From contig JAGYML010000009.1 in the NCBI GenBank assembly GCA_018400615.1, positions 1 to 33,839 of the forward strand: a DNA stretch of 33,839 nt, in the 5' to 3' direction. A model generated the notes under the pieces. The model had not been told where the DNA came from. It worked only from the letters and a program-made list of their open reading frames with translations, and did not search any database. The stretch is from a bacterium. Lineage in GTDB: Bacteria; Bacillota_I; Bacilli_A; Izemoplasmatales; Izemoplasmataceae. The position numbers were made by a program, and so were the translations under genes. Positions 15,275 to 23,918 of this stretch are shown piece after piece; the stretch's first letter is position 1; every line of letters starts with the position of its first letter.

Positions 15275-17039
15275 AACCCTCGCAAAATCTGTACGTGAAT
15301 ATAAGAAGGAAAGCCTGCTGTCTCCTTTTTTTGTGACCCTCGAAGTCATTTGTGAAATATTGATTCCGCTTATCATGGCCATACTCATTGATGAAATCCT
15401 TGCCAATGACATCACGAGTCTCGTATTGCTTGGCAGTGTGCTCTTAGGTCTTGCGATGCTTGCGCTATTCTTTGGTTACTTGAGTGGTAAGTACAGTGCA
15501 GTAGCTGCGTCAGGGTTTGCCAAAAACATTCGTAAAGACATTTTCTACAACGTTCAAACCCTATCATTTGCCAATATCGATCGGTACTCGCATACAGCTC
15601 TTGTCACACGAATGACCACGGATACGACCAATATCCAAAACGCTTACGGCATGCTCATAAGAATTGCGATGCGTGTACCGCTTATGCTGATATTCTCAAT
15701 CATCATGGCGTTTTCCATCAATGTAGAACTCAGCTGGATTTTCCTATTGGCCCTGCCGGTATTAGGTCTTGGCCTCTTTGTCATATTCAAGACAGCCATT
15801 CCGGTTTTCAGACGGGTCTTCGACAAATATGACACACTGAATGGATACGTACAGGAAAACATAAAAGGCATTCGCGTCGTCAAAACCTTTGTCAAAGAAG
15901 ACTATGAAAAAGAACGCTTCAAGAAAAACAGTGAAGATATACGCGATGATTTTGTCAAAGGTGAACGCCTTGTTGCGCTCAACCAGCCTGTATTCCAGTT
16001 TGCGCTTTATGCGGTTATGACTGCCGTATCCGTATACGGGGCCTACATTGTCGTTTCCACATTCGGTGGCTACAATGCAGCGGGCAACCCCGTTTGGGGC
16101 GAACTTTCAACAGGCAACCTTTCAAGTCTCATCATTTATGGCATGCAAATACTCGCAAGCCTTATGATGCTTGCGATGATTTTCGTGATGTTCACCATCT
16201 CGAGTGCATCCGCCAAAAGAATCGCGGCCGTACTTGATGAGAGAAGTGATCTCAAAAATCCTGAAAATCCCATTGAAACTGTTCCTAACGGTGCCATAGA
16301 TTTCGAAGATGTTTATTTCAAGTATAAAAAAGATGCTGAAGCCTGGGTGCTTGAAGCCATCAATATTAATATTCCCAGCGGATCAACGGTGGGTATCATC
16401 GGAGGGACCGGGGTTGGGAAGTCAAGCCTCATCAACCTTATAAGTCGATTTTATGATGTCAGCAAAGGGCGCCTTGAAGTTGCAGGCCATAACGTGAAAA
16501 ACTATGACCTTGATGTCCTGAGAAAAGAAGTAGCGGTCGTACTTCAAAACAATGTGCTCTTCACAGGGACCATCGCTGAGAACATTCGCTGGGGCGATGA
16601 ACATGCCACAGATGAAGAAGTCAGACACGTTGCAGAAATCGCCAGCGCCCATGAATTCATCATGGAGTTTCAAAATGGCTATGATAATAAAATAGAACAG
16701 GGCGGATCCAACGTATCAGGTGGACAAAAACAGCGCCTTTGCATTGCCCGAGCACTGCTTAAAAAACCAAAAGTCCTCATCATGGACGACTCCACCAGTG
16801 CAGTCGACACCAAGACCGAGGGTAAAATCAGGAGAGCGCTTCGTGAAGACCTTCCATCCATGACCAAAATCATCATCTCACAAAGAATCTCTGCAGTGGA
16901 AGATGCTGATCAGGTCCTCGTCATGGATCAAGGCAGAATCGTAGCCAGAGGCACCCACGAAGAACTCCTCAAAACCAGTAATATTTATGCTGAGACCTAC
17001 GCCATGCAACAAACGAAAGAAGGTGGGGCCAATGACTAA
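15267..17039 (+). CDS. Heterodimeric ABC multidrug exporter, degenerate-site subunit (LmrC/BmrC-like)
   Basis: This 590-residue half-transporter has a six-helix transmembrane domain (about 1-325) followed by a nucleotide-binding domain. Walker A is GGTGVGKSS around 379-387, the Q-loop region is VLQNNVLFTGTIAENI, and the signature is NVSGGQKQR. Walker B reads LIMDDSTS with aspartate where the catalytic glutamate normally stands. The switch region is IIISQRIS, with glutamine in place of the H-loop histidine. Both changes are the pattern of the degenerate half of heterodimeric type IV exporters, in which the partner subunit completes the single active site. The start overlaps marR, and AAGGAG precedes it. 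Confidence 0.93.
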   Translation: MFKTLAKSVREYKKESLLSPFFVTLEVICEILIPLIMAILIDEILANDITSLVLLGSVLLGLAMLALFFGYLSGKYSAVAASGFAKNIRKDIFYNVQTLSFANIDRYSHTALVTRMTTDTTNIQNAYGMLIRIAMRVPLMLIFSIIMAFSINVELSWIFLLALPVLGLGLFVIFKTAIPVFRRVFDKYDTLNGYVQENIKGIRVVKTFVKEDYEKERFKKNSEDIRDDFVKGERLVALNQPVFQFALYAVMTAVSVYGAYIVVSTFGGYNAAGNPVWGELSTGNLSSLIIYGMQILASLMMLAMIFVMFTISSASAKRIAAVLDERSDLKNPENPIETVPNGAIDFEDVYFKYKKDAEAWVLEAININIPSGSTVGIIGGTGVGKSSLINLISRFYDVSKGRLEVAGHNVKNYDLDVLRKEVAVVLQNNVLFTGTIAENIRWGDEHATDEEVRHVAEIASAHEFIMEFQNGYDNKIEQGGSNVSGGQKQRLCIARALLKKPKVLIMDDSTSAVDTKTEGKIRRALREDLPSMTKIIISQRISAVEDADQVLVMDQGRIVARGTHEELLKTSNIYAETYAMQQTKEGGAND

Positions 17040-18924
17040 GAAAGAAACGCTCATGCGCCTCATCAAGGGCCTGTTCGCATCCAATAAAAAAGCCATGATC
17101 ATCGTATTGATTTCACTGATATTCTCTTCGGCCGGCATCATGTCCATATCCGTGTTCATCCAGCTCATCATCGATGAAGCGATTATGCCCGCACTCACAC
17201 AAGGATGGTCGACGGTCTCTTCAACACTTTTCACCATTCTCACTTTCATGATTATTCTTTACAGTGTGTCTGTCATCGGTACATTGATCTATACACAAAT
17301 CATGGCCAAAATCGGTCAACACTACCTCGATGACATCCGCAAGGAAATGTTTGAAAAGATGGAGTCTTTACCCATAGGCTACTTCGATCAACGTTCACAT
17401 GGTGACATCATGTCTTACTATACAAATGATGTGGATACCTTGAGGCAATTCATCACTCAAAGTCTAATCCAGTTTGCGATGACGCTGCTCACCTTGGTTT
17501 TCGTCATCGCCGTCATGCTTTATTACAGTTTCTTTTTGACCCTTTTCGTCGCCATTGGTGCCTTTACCATGTTCAAGGTAACCGCGCATATCGGTGGAAA
17601 GTCTTCAGCATCCTTCAAAGACCAGCAATATTCAATCGGTCGCCTTGAAGGGTATGTCGAGGAAATGATGTATGGACAACGCGTAGTCAAATCATTTGTA
17701 CGCGAAGAACATGCCAAAAAGGATTTCGACAAGGAGAATGAAAACTGGTTTGAGGACTCCAAAAGAGCGCGCCACTACGGTAACATCCTGATGCCCATCC
17801 TTCACAACATCGGTAATCTGATGTACGTTTTGCTGGCGGTACTTGGCAGTGTGCTTATCTACTTCAGTGTTACAAACGTCGGGTTCAGTGGCATTTATCC
17901 ATTCTCCATAGCCCGCGTAGGGATTGTCGTATCGTTCTTATCTCTATCCCGTCAGTTTTCACAAAACATCCGCATGATAAGCCAGCAAGCCCCCATGGTC
18001 GGTATGGCACTTGGCGGGGCTTCACGCGTTTTTGAATTCCTCGCACTCGAAGAAGAACAAGATACCGGCTACGTCAAACTCGTCAACTGCATCGAACATG
18101 ATGACGGCACCATCGAGGAAACAGACAAAGTCACCAATGAATGGGCCTGGCGTCATCCCCACAGTGATGGGTCTGTGACCTATACGAAACTAAAAGGCGA
18201 CATCGTGCTTGAAAACGTGGATTTTGAATACGTTGAAGGCACCCCGGTTCTAAAAGACATCTCCATATATGCAAGACCCGGTGAAACCATCGCACTTGTG
18301 GGTGAAACCGGCGCAGGCAAGACCACCATCACGAACCTCATCAATCGTTTTTATGAAATCCATGAAGGCAAGATCCGTTATGACGGCATCAATATCAAGA
18401 AAATAAGGAAACCGGATCTCAGAAGATCATTAGGAATTGTGCTTCAGGATACCAATCTCTTCAGCGGCACCGTCCGCGACAATATCCGCTACGCCCGCAT
18501 GGAAGCGAGTGAGGAAGAAGTCATAGAAGCGGCCAAGACCGCCAATGCCTATGACTTCATCAAACACCTTCCAAAAGGCTTTGATACGGAACTTTCGGCT
18601 AACGGGGAAAACCTGAGCCAGGGTCAAAGACAGCTTATCTCCATCGCCCGCGCGGCGTGTGCAAATACGCCGGTACTTATCTTGGATGAAGCGACGTCTT
18701 CAATTGATACGAGAACCGAAGCGCTTGTACAAAAAGGCATGAACCAGCTTATGGAAGGCCGCACGGTATTCGTCATCGCCCACAGACTTTCAACGGTCAG
18801 AAACTCCGATGCCATCATGGTCATGGACCATGGTGAAATCATTGAACGTGGCGATCATGACTCCTTGATCGAACAAAAGGGCATTTATTATCAGCTTTAT
18901 ACAGGGGCCCTTGAAATGGAATAG
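17032..18924 (+). CDS. Heterodimeric ABC multidrug exporter, catalytic subunit (LmrD/BmrD-like)
   Basis: This 630-residue half-transporter is the partner of the preceding gene. Six transmembrane helices are followed by the long linker seen in LmrD/YheH proteins (around 345-395, with NEWAWRHPHSDGSVTY). Next comes a nucleotide-binding domain with Walker A GETGAGKTT near 423, VLQDTNLFSGTVRDNI, signature NLSQGQRQ, complete Walker B VLILDEATS with the catalytic glutamate, and the H-loop VIAHRLS. The track start at 16987 lies within the upstream gene. ATG at 17032, preceded by AAGGTGG, is preferred and overlaps the upstream stop by 8 bases. A hairpin follows the stop. Confidence 0.93.
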   Translation: MTKKETLMRLIKGLFASNKKAMIIVLISLIFSSAGIMSISVFIQLIIDEAIMPALTQGWSTVSSTLFTILTFMIILYSVSVIGTLIYTQIMAKIGQHYLDDIRKEMFEKMESLPIGYFDQRSHGDIMSYYTNDVDTLRQFITQSLIQFAMTLLTLVFVIAVMLYYSFFLTLFVAIGAFTMFKVTAHIGGKSSASFKDQQYSIGRLEGYVEEMMYGQRVVKSFVREEHAKKDFDKENENWFEDSKRARHYGNILMPILHNIGNLMYVLLAVLGSVLIYFSVTNVGFSGIYPFSIARVGIVVSFLSLSRQFSQNIRMISQQAPMVGMALGGASRVFEFLALEEEQDTGYVKLVNCIEHDDGTIEETDKVTNEWAWRHPHSDGSVTYTKLKGDIVLENVDFEYVEGTPVLKDISIYARPGETIALVGETGAGKTTITNLINRFYEIHEGKIRYDGINIKKIRKPDLRRSLGIVLQDTNLFSGTVRDNIRYARMEASEEEVIEAAKTANAYDFIKHLPKGFDTELSANGENLSQGQRQLISIARAACANTPVLILDEATSSIDTRTEALVQKGMNQLMEGRTVFVIAHRLSTVRNSDAIMVMDHGEIIERGDHDSLIEQKGIYYQLYTGALEME

Positions 18925-18930
18925 AACTTT

Positions 18931-18970
18931 AAAAACAAACGAGATCTCGAAAGCGCGAGATCTCGTTTGT
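18931..18970. terminator. Hairpin terminator between converging genes
   Basis: A perfect 15-bp stem ACAAACGAGATCTCG / CGAGATCTCGTTTGT has a 6-nt loop. The A5 run at its left gives a T-run for the minus-strand gene. The plus-strand side has only TTTGTTATTT, so it is stronger for the minus direction. Confidence 0.85.
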
Positions 18971-18981
18971 TATTTGGATAT

Positions 18982-19590
18982 TTAGGCTTGAGCGGGTTTT
19001 CTTTTCTTGTAATATGTCTCAAGTTTCATGCTGCCTTTCAAAAGAAAATACACACCGAAAATCGCAATGTACATCCACATCCTGTCGTTTTGTATGAAAA
19101 TAAGATGAAGCCCGACCATGGCATAAAAAAGATACGCGAACTGGTGAAGCTTCTTCCAGCGTTTCCCACCGACTTGTTTCCTTACAAACATGAAAGACGT
19201 CAGTGTCAAAGGCACCATGATTAGAAAAGCTAAAATGCCCAGATAATAGGCAATGGTGCCACTAAAAACGCCCACATCTTCAAGCAAGTATTCAGTGAAA
19301 GACACTGCGTGTGGCAATAAAAGAATGGAGGCAATGATTGACAGCTCAGCTCTTACGCCCATCAGGCGTTTCCAAACCAATCCTCGGTTCAAAACGCCTG
19401 TATACATGACAACCAGAAAAATACCGAGTGCTACATATCCCAGACTCACGATGGTGGCTTCCGCTTCGCTGATTATGAGCGCAGCGAGCGCAAAGAAGGC
19501 GTAGATGAAGTACCTGTAACGTTTAATGGATCTGTTTAAACCTAAAGAAAGCAATACTGTGAGAAGCGTGGTTGCAAGTATGATGGTCAT
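18982..19590 (-). CDS. Haem-binding MsrQ/YedZ-like (ferric-reductase-like) membrane protein
   Basis: This 202-residue protein has about six transmembrane helices and the histidines expected of a b-type haem membrane electron carrier: H94 in ILLLPHAVSF, and H149 and H162 in WKKLHQFAYLFYAMVGLHL. The layout RAELSII...H then LH...H corresponds to the MsrQ/ferric-reductase-like transmembrane domain. It would pass electrons across the membrane. In MsrPQ systems they go to a periplasmic methionine sulfoxide reductase, but no msrP is visible here. The start ATG (19590) overlaps the stop of a tiny acid-tailed membrane peptide as TGATG, so translation of the two is coupled. Its partner and acceptor are unknown. 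Confidence 0.78.
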   Translation of the reverse strand: MTIILATTLLTVLLSLGLNRSIKRYRYFIYAFFALAALIISEAEATIVSLGYVALGIFLVVMYTGVLNRGLVWKRLMGVRAELSIIASILLLPHAVSFTEYLLEDVGVFSGTIAYYLGILAFLIMVPLTLTSFMFVRKQVGGKRWKKLHQFAYLFYAMVGLHLIFIQNDRMWMYIAIFGVYFLLKGSMKLETYYKKRKPAQA

Positions 19591-19775
19591 CAGTCATCGT
19601 CCTCCTCATCTTCATCCTCATCGTCTTCAGTGGCGGATGCCATGGCATCCAAACTGACGCTATAAGTCGGATTTGTGGATCCGGCAATCGCATCCAGTGT
19701 ATCATCAACGGGTTCTCTTATAATGGCTACTACAAACACTGCAATGAACAATATAAGGACTATCGCGTTACGCAT
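19590..19775 (-). CDS. Tiny membrane-anchored protein with polyacidic C-terminus
   Basis: This 61-residue protein (start M4 of the track ORF, with AAGGAG eight bases before ATG at 19775) has one N-terminal hydrophobic helix (about 4-20). A short neutral region follows, and the protein ends with twelve acidic residues in a row, EDDEDEDEEDDD. With no lysines after the helix the C-terminus is probably outside the membrane. No family is recognised. It is translationally coupled by TGATG to the haem-binding membrane protein. The codons of its acidic tail, GAGGAGGAC, double as the ribosome binding site of that gene. A cation-, iron- or electron-partner-binding role is a guess from composition. A weak TTGCGA-N17-TACCCT is the only promoter candidate in 19785-19882. 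Confidence 0.72.
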   Translation of the reverse strand: MRNAIVLILFIAVFVVAIIREPVDDTLDAIAGSTNPTYSVSLDAMASATEDDEDEDEEDDD

Positions 19776-19882
19776 GAGAACCACTCCTTTATAAAAAGGG
19801 TATCAAACTAGCGAATATATCGCAAAGGAAAATTGTACTTATTTATGCTGATTGCCAAAGCATCTCCAAAAAGTTAATTCTC

Positions 19883-21487
19883 TTATCCTTGAAGATCTCT
19901 TTTCTGATAAACGGTAAAGCCCACAAAACCAGCGATGATACCTAGAAGCGTTATGACTGCAGCCGTAAGGGGTTTAGCGTCTTCTATGGGCATCCTCGGC
20001 ATGTACTCATAAGGTGACATGTTGAGCATCCATTCCTTGAAATCGAGCATATTTCCAAAATACAGAAGGATGAAGGCGAAGGTGAGATAAAGCCACAAAA
20101 GCCATGTCTTTGTAGAAGAGAGTCCCATGATTAGAGCGCCAAGCCCTAAAAATGCGAATATGGCGGGATAAAATGCAAATCCTGAGATGAAGACCGTATA
20201 GAAACTGAAAGGCTCGTCCATCACGCTCGCTGAAGCGACGTACATTCCAAGAACCCCAAAGAACAACAAAACAAGACTTGTAATGAAGCCTACAAATACA
20301 TACGTTAAAAAGAGACGGGCTCTTGATAGATTGTTTGCATAAAGCTGAAGCGTTCTTCCTTTTCTTTCTTCACCCGTGAGACGCACGAGTATCATAAGGG
20401 CTCCGAGTGTGGCTGCAACAACCATGACGCTCATTACCGTAGAGAGAAACTGTGCTTCAAGAGACCCCCCGAGGGTATCTGGGATAAGGTCTTGAAGCTG
20501 TTGGTTGCTGTCAAAGAAAGCGGTGAGATCCCCGAATATGGATCCGTAGGTAATCCCTAAAATGAAGATGACGATGATCCATGTGATAATGGAGGTTCTA
20601 AGCAGTCTGAGTGCAAGGCCACTCGGTGTCTTGAGAAACTTGGATGCTTCCTTTTTGCCTTCCTTGGCTTTGAAGAGTCCACTGCCAACATCGCGTCTGT
20701 TATTCAAGTGGTAGGCGAATGCGAACAGAAGAAGCGCAAGCATTAAAGCAATCCAAAGTGGCCAGGTGTAGTTGTTCACAAACGTCTCAGTCCTATGCAG
20801 CAAACCAAGAGGGGATATAAAGGATAACCATGGTGCGCTGACATCGCCGAAGGCTCTCAGGATGTAGAAGAATCCGAGCGTGGAAAAACTGAAAGTGAGC
20901 GCAGTGCGTGTGTTTTCAGTGAGTTGGGCAAACAAGGCCGCAAACCCTGCGAACACGATGCCTGAAAAAGCGAGTGAGAGTCCGAATACGAACGACCCTG
21001 CCCAAGTGAATGAACTGTGCGCGAAAAGTGCGAGACCAAACCCGATAAGAACGCCAATAAGCAGATTGGCGAGAATGACATAAAGCGTGGCGGCTACGAT
21101 GTTGGCGATTCTTCCAATGGGGAAACTTTTGATGAGTTCGAGGGTGCCATCCTCTTCATCCCCGCGCGTATAGCGGGTCATCATGAGAATGCTCATGACC
21201 CCGGTTGTTGCAAGCATGAAGACATTCATTTCAATTGCAAAAAGGGACGCCGGACTGGGCGTTTCTATGCCAAAAGGCTTTCCAAACATCGCAATCATGG
21301 CAGGGTTTTCCATAAGTTGTGCCATCACGGCCTGCTGTTCAGCACTTGGGAAAAGTTCAGGATAGGCGAAAGCCACTGCAAGCGTCAGGGCAAATATTCC
21401 AACAGTCCATGCCACAAGTTTTATTCTTTCTCTTCTTAGAATCAGCCCAAGAAGTTTGAAGGTGCCTTTAAAGCTGTTTCTGTCCAT
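19883..21487 (-). CDS. ABC-2 type exporter permease (tandem two-domain)
   Basis: This 534-residue integral membrane protein has about twelve transmembrane helices arranged as two ABC-2-type halves, the first about 1-260 and the second about 290-534. Each half has a conserved cytosolic segment: TRGDEEDGTLELIKSFPIGR in the first and LTGEERKGRTLQLYANNLSR in the second. This E-E-x-G-x-T/L-x-L pattern is characteristic of the antibiotic-exporter-like ABC permeases. It begins two bases after the stop of its ATPase gene, with GAGGAGG just upstream, so the two form one transporter. The substrate is unknown; a hydrophobic drug or peptide is typical for the family. Confidence 0.88.
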   Translation of the reverse strand: MDRNSFKGTFKLLGLILRRERIKLVAWTVGIFALTLAVAFAYPELFPSAEQQAVMAQLMENPAMIAMFGKPFGIETPSPASLFAIEMNVFMLATTGVMSILMMTRYTRGDEEDGTLELIKSFPIGRIANIVAATLYVILANLLIGVLIGFGLALFAHSSFTWAGSFVFGLSLAFSGIVFAGFAALFAQLTENTRTALTFSFSTLGFFYILRAFGDVSAPWLSFISPLGLLHRTETFVNNYTWPLWIALMLALLLFAFAYHLNNRRDVGSGLFKAKEGKKEASKFLKTPSGLALRLLRTSIITWIIVIFILGITYGSIFGDLTAFFDSNQQLQDLIPDTLGGSLEAQFLSTVMSVMVVAATLGALMILVRLTGEERKGRTLQLYANNLSRARLFLTYVFVGFITSLVLLFFGVLGMYVASASVMDEPFSFYTVFISGFAFYPAIFAFLGLGALIMGLSSTKTWLLWLYLTFAFILLYFGNMLDFKEWMLNMSPYEYMPRMPIEDAKPLTAAVITLLGIIAGFVGFTVYQKRDLQG

Positions 21488-21489
21488 GC

Positions 21490-22371
21490 TTACGCCTCCT
21501 CATAATGGCGCATGAAGAGGTCTTCAAGCGTAGGGGGTGTGCTTTCAAGGGCCTCTATGCCGTAAGGATTGAAGGCTTTTAGAATTTTACCGATGGTGTG
21601 GGTCTCAACTTGGAAGGTGTAGGTCGTGTGGTTGGCATCGAGGTCAAAAAGACCGTTGATGGATTCGATGTCCTTCACGGGTTTTTTGGTAACAATGCGT
21701 ACGCGGGTTCTTGTAAGGTGTCTCAGGTCCTCGATTTTTCCGGATTCGATGATTTTACCATCACGAATGATGCTGACCTTGTCACAGAGTTTCTCCACTT
21801 CACTTAGAATGTGAGAGGAGAGAAAGATGGTTTTGCCTTCTTTTTGGACCTCGCGTACGGTTTCTTGGAATACGCGTTCCATGAGTGGATCAAGGCCACT
21901 TGTGGGTTCATCAAGGATATAGACATCCGCATCCTGCGCAAAAGCGGCAATCAAGGCGATTTTTTGTTTGTTGCCTCTGGAATAGCTTCTGCATTTCTTT
22001 GTGGGATCAAGTTTGAAACGTTCAATCATCGCATTTTTCTTTTCACTGTTGACTTCGTTTTTAAGCCCAATCAAAAGATCGATGACTTCGCCACCGGTGA
22101 GATTTGGCCAGAGGTTGACCTCACCTGGCACAAATGCGACATTTCTGTGAATGTCAACAGCCTCCTGCCAAGCGTCCTTGTCAAAAACTCGAGCACGGCC
22201 GTCATTGGCTTTCAAAATACCTAAAAGAATCCGAATGGTGGTGGTTTTACCAGCCCCATTGGGCCCGATGAATCCGTAGATATCCCCTTTTTCCACGTTC
22301 AAGTCTATGCCTTTTAACGCTTCTGTAGACCCAAAGTTTTTTTTGAGATTTTTTATTTCAATCACACGCAT
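21490..22371 (-). CDS. ABC transporter ATP-binding protein, partner of the ABC-2 permease
   Basis: This 293-residue cytosolic ATPase has Walker A GPNGAGKTT at about 36-44, a Q-loop replaced by VPGEVNLWPNLTG as usual in this branch, signature YSRGNKQKI in place of LSGGQ, Walker B YILDEPTSGLDP, and the H-loop SSHILSEVE. Residues 215-293 are a C-terminal domain typical of drug-export ATPases. ATG at 22371 has AGAGGTG six bases upstream and is preferred to the GTG at 22380. A TTGTAA-N18-TATAAT promoter lies directly upstream on the minus strand. Confidence 0.92.
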   Translation of the reverse strand: MRVIEIKNLKKNFGSTEALKGIDLNVEKGDIYGFIGPNGAGKTTTIRILLGILKANDGRARVFDKDAWQEAVDIHRNVAFVPGEVNLWPNLTGGEVIDLLIGLKNEVNSEKKNAMIERFKLDPTKKCRSYSRGNKQKIALIAAFAQDADVYILDEPTSGLDPLMERVFQETVREVQKEGKTIFLSSHILSEVEKLCDKVSIIRDGKIIESGKIEDLRHLTRTRVRIVTKKPVKDIESINGLFDLDANHTTYTFQVETHTIGKILKAFNPYGIEALESTPPTLEDLFMRHYEEA

Positions 22372-22409
22372 GGTAAGCACCTCTTTTGTTTTACTTGGTA
22401 TTTGAGTCC

Positions 22410-22439
22410 ATTATACGCCAATTTATCCAGTCTTTACAA
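22410..22439 (-). promoter_or_regulatory. Promoter of the ABC-2 exporter operon
   Basis: On the minus strand, TTGTAA (22439-22434), an 18-base spacer and TATAAT (22415-22410). It is divergent from the plus-strand promoter at 22466. Confidence 0.75.
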
Positions 22440-22465
22440 GTTAGTATGTAAGGCATATCAATTTA

Positions 22466-22474
22466 TGATAAAAT
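22466..22474 (+). promoter_or_regulatory. Extended -10 promoter of the mnmM-msrB-yaaA operon
   Basis: TGATAAAAT is an extended -10 element. The best -35 candidate, TATGTA at 22445-22450, is weak. AAGGAG precedes the ATG at 22512. Confidence 0.6.
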
Positions 22475-22511
22475 AGAAATGAAAGATTAAGTTAAACGCT
22501 AAGGAGTCAAT

Positions 22512-22790
22512 ATGAAATTCTTTGATCGCTTGTTGATGGCCTCGCTTTATTTGGTTACTGGCCTTTATTTTTATAACCTGACCCTCTCCATCATGGATAT
22601 CGCGGGGTATGTGCTCGAAACCGCATCGGATACCTTGTTTTTGATATTTGCATTGGTGTCACCATTTTATTTCTTTTTGAGATGGTACATGAATAAAGCC
22701 TTTGCACGGTATCAGTTATTCATTCTTTCCCTGTTACCTTTGGTTTTATACCTCATATGGACGATTGCGATTACCGTATTGCTTGGATAG
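22512..22790 (+). CDS. Small three-TM membrane protein
   Basis: This 92-residue protein consists almost entirely of three hydrophobic helices (about 5-30, 38-58, 68-91) with a short loop MNKAFARYQ. No family is recognised. It is the first gene of a five-gene operon ending in yaaA. The ribosome binding site AAGGAG lies about six bases before the ATG, so the ORF is probably real. Nothing in the sequence gives a function. Confidence 0.7.
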   Translation: MKFFDRLLMASLYLVTGLYFYNLTLSIMDIAGYVLETASDTLFLIFALVSPFYFFLRWYMNKAFARYQLFILSLLPLVLYLIWTIAITVLLG

Positions 22791-22799
22791 GAGGCGCCC

Positions 22800-23345
22800 A
22801 TGGATTCCATTACGTCTTTCAATAAAAGCATTCTTTTAAAATATATAGACAGTGCATCAACTGTCGTGGATGCTACGTTAGGCAATGGCCATGACACGCT
22901 CTTCTTGGCGGAACACGCCAAAGAAGTGCACGCCTTTGATGTACAAGAGAGTGCCTTGAACAAAGCAAAAAAGCTTCTTGATGACCACGGGGTTACCAAT
23001 GTAATTTTTCATGGAATGAGTCATCACCGAATGGATGAGGTCATTTCAAAGAAAGTACGCGTGGTCATGTTCAATTTCGGTTATCTTCCTGGAGGCGACC
23101 CCACAAAAACCACAAAGACCCATTCATCCCTCATAGCGCTTGAAAAGGCGCTTGATAGGCTTGAAAAAGGCGGCGTTGTGACTTTGGCGCTCTACCCCGG
23201 ACACAAAGAAGGCAAAAAGGAAGCCAAAGCACTGGAAGCTTACGTCAGTACTCTTGAGATGACCCGGTATCAAGCCATTGCCTATAAGCCTTTAAACGCA
23301 ATTGAGAGTCCCTATTCCATCATTATTGAAAAACGAAAGGATTGA
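22800..23345 (+). CDS. mnmM: tRNA mnm5s2U biosynthesis methyltransferase MnmM (YtqB family)
   Basis: This 181-residue class I SAM-dependent methyltransferase belongs to the YtqB family, whose Bacillus member was identified as MnmM, which makes the final methyl transfer to nm5(s2)U at the wobble base of some tRNAs. Motif I reads VVDATLGNGHDTLFLA (about 22-37), followed by the acidic residue in HAFDVQ. The family-specific FNFGYLPGGD is near residue 98, and the C-terminal block NAIESPYSIIIEK completes the pattern. The length is typical. It starts nine bases after the three-TM gene, with GGAGG upstream, and lies four bases before the next gene. Confidence 0.87.
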   Translation: MDSITSFNKSILLKYIDSASTVVDATLGNGHDTLFLAEHAKEVHAFDVQESALNKAKKLLDDHGVTNVIFHGMSHHRMDEVISKKVRVVMFNFGYLPGGDPTKTTKTHSSLIALEKALDRLEKGGVVTLALYPGHKEGKKEAKALEAYVSTLEMTRYQAIAYKPLNAIESPYSIIIEKRKD

Positions 23346-23349
23346 TTGT

Positions 23350-23907
23350 ATGTACAGACAAAGAATCATCTCCGCAATGCCCTTGATTTCATTACTGTTG
23401 TTTCTTTACAGTGGATTCGTGCTTGAAGACTGGATCCTGGGGCTCACATTTTTTGCTTTGGTGCCCCTTTCCACATTGCTATTGTCTTCTAAACCACTCA
23501 AAAGGATTGTTCAATCGATGCCACTTATTACCATCGTCGTATTTCTTTGGCTTGCACTCGGACTTGACATGGCGCATCCGGGATGGGTGGTCTTCTTGGC
23601 CATTCCGCTTTCAGATATGCTGTACAACGGAAAACTGGAACCAAGAAAACTCATCAGTGTATTCGTGACCGGGGCGTTTTTGGTCATCGGATTTGTTGGG
23701 GATGCCTGGCATCCAGGGTGGCTCGTATTCCTGTTGATTCCGATTTTGAACACACTCTTTTTCCCGAAGAAAAACTTCAATTTCAATCACAAGGCATTCT
23801 TTACTCAATTCAGCACGGGTTTTGAGTCCACTCAAAACACAAACAAAAAACATAAGAAGACTGCCGATGATGAAGACATCATCATCGAAGACGAAACATA
23901 CAGATAA
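23350..23907 (+). CDS. Triple-repeat membrane protein with HPGW motifs
   Basis: This 185-residue protein carries about six membrane helices in three related units. The units read roughly [32 protein letters not shown] and [16 protein letters not shown], each starting with a D-W/H turn and ending in a V/L-F-L-x-I/V-P helix. The C-terminal 45 residues are soluble and change from lysine-rich (KKNFNFNH...NKKHKK) to acidic ([10 protein letters not shown]). I know of similar HPGW membrane segments in Bacillota regulators but cannot name a function. The track start (23302) is inside mnmM. ATG 23350 with GAAAGGA upstream is preferred. Confidence 0.7.
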   Translation: MYRQRIISAMPLISLLLFLYSGFVLEDWILGLTFFALVPLSTLLLSSKPLKRIVQSMPLITIVVFLWLALGLDMAHPGWVVFLAIPLSDMLYNGKLEPRKLISVFVTGAFLVIGFVGDAWHPGWLVFLLIPILNTLFFPKKNFNFNHKAFFTQFSTGFESTQNTNKKHKKTADDEDIIIEDETYR

Positions 23908-23918
23908 GGAGCATTCAT

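Noticed and set aside
21017-22224. Plus-strand ORFs of 140 and 137 aa opposite the ABC-2 operon
   Set aside because: They are shadows of the permease and ATPase genes, which have clear motifs on the minus strand.
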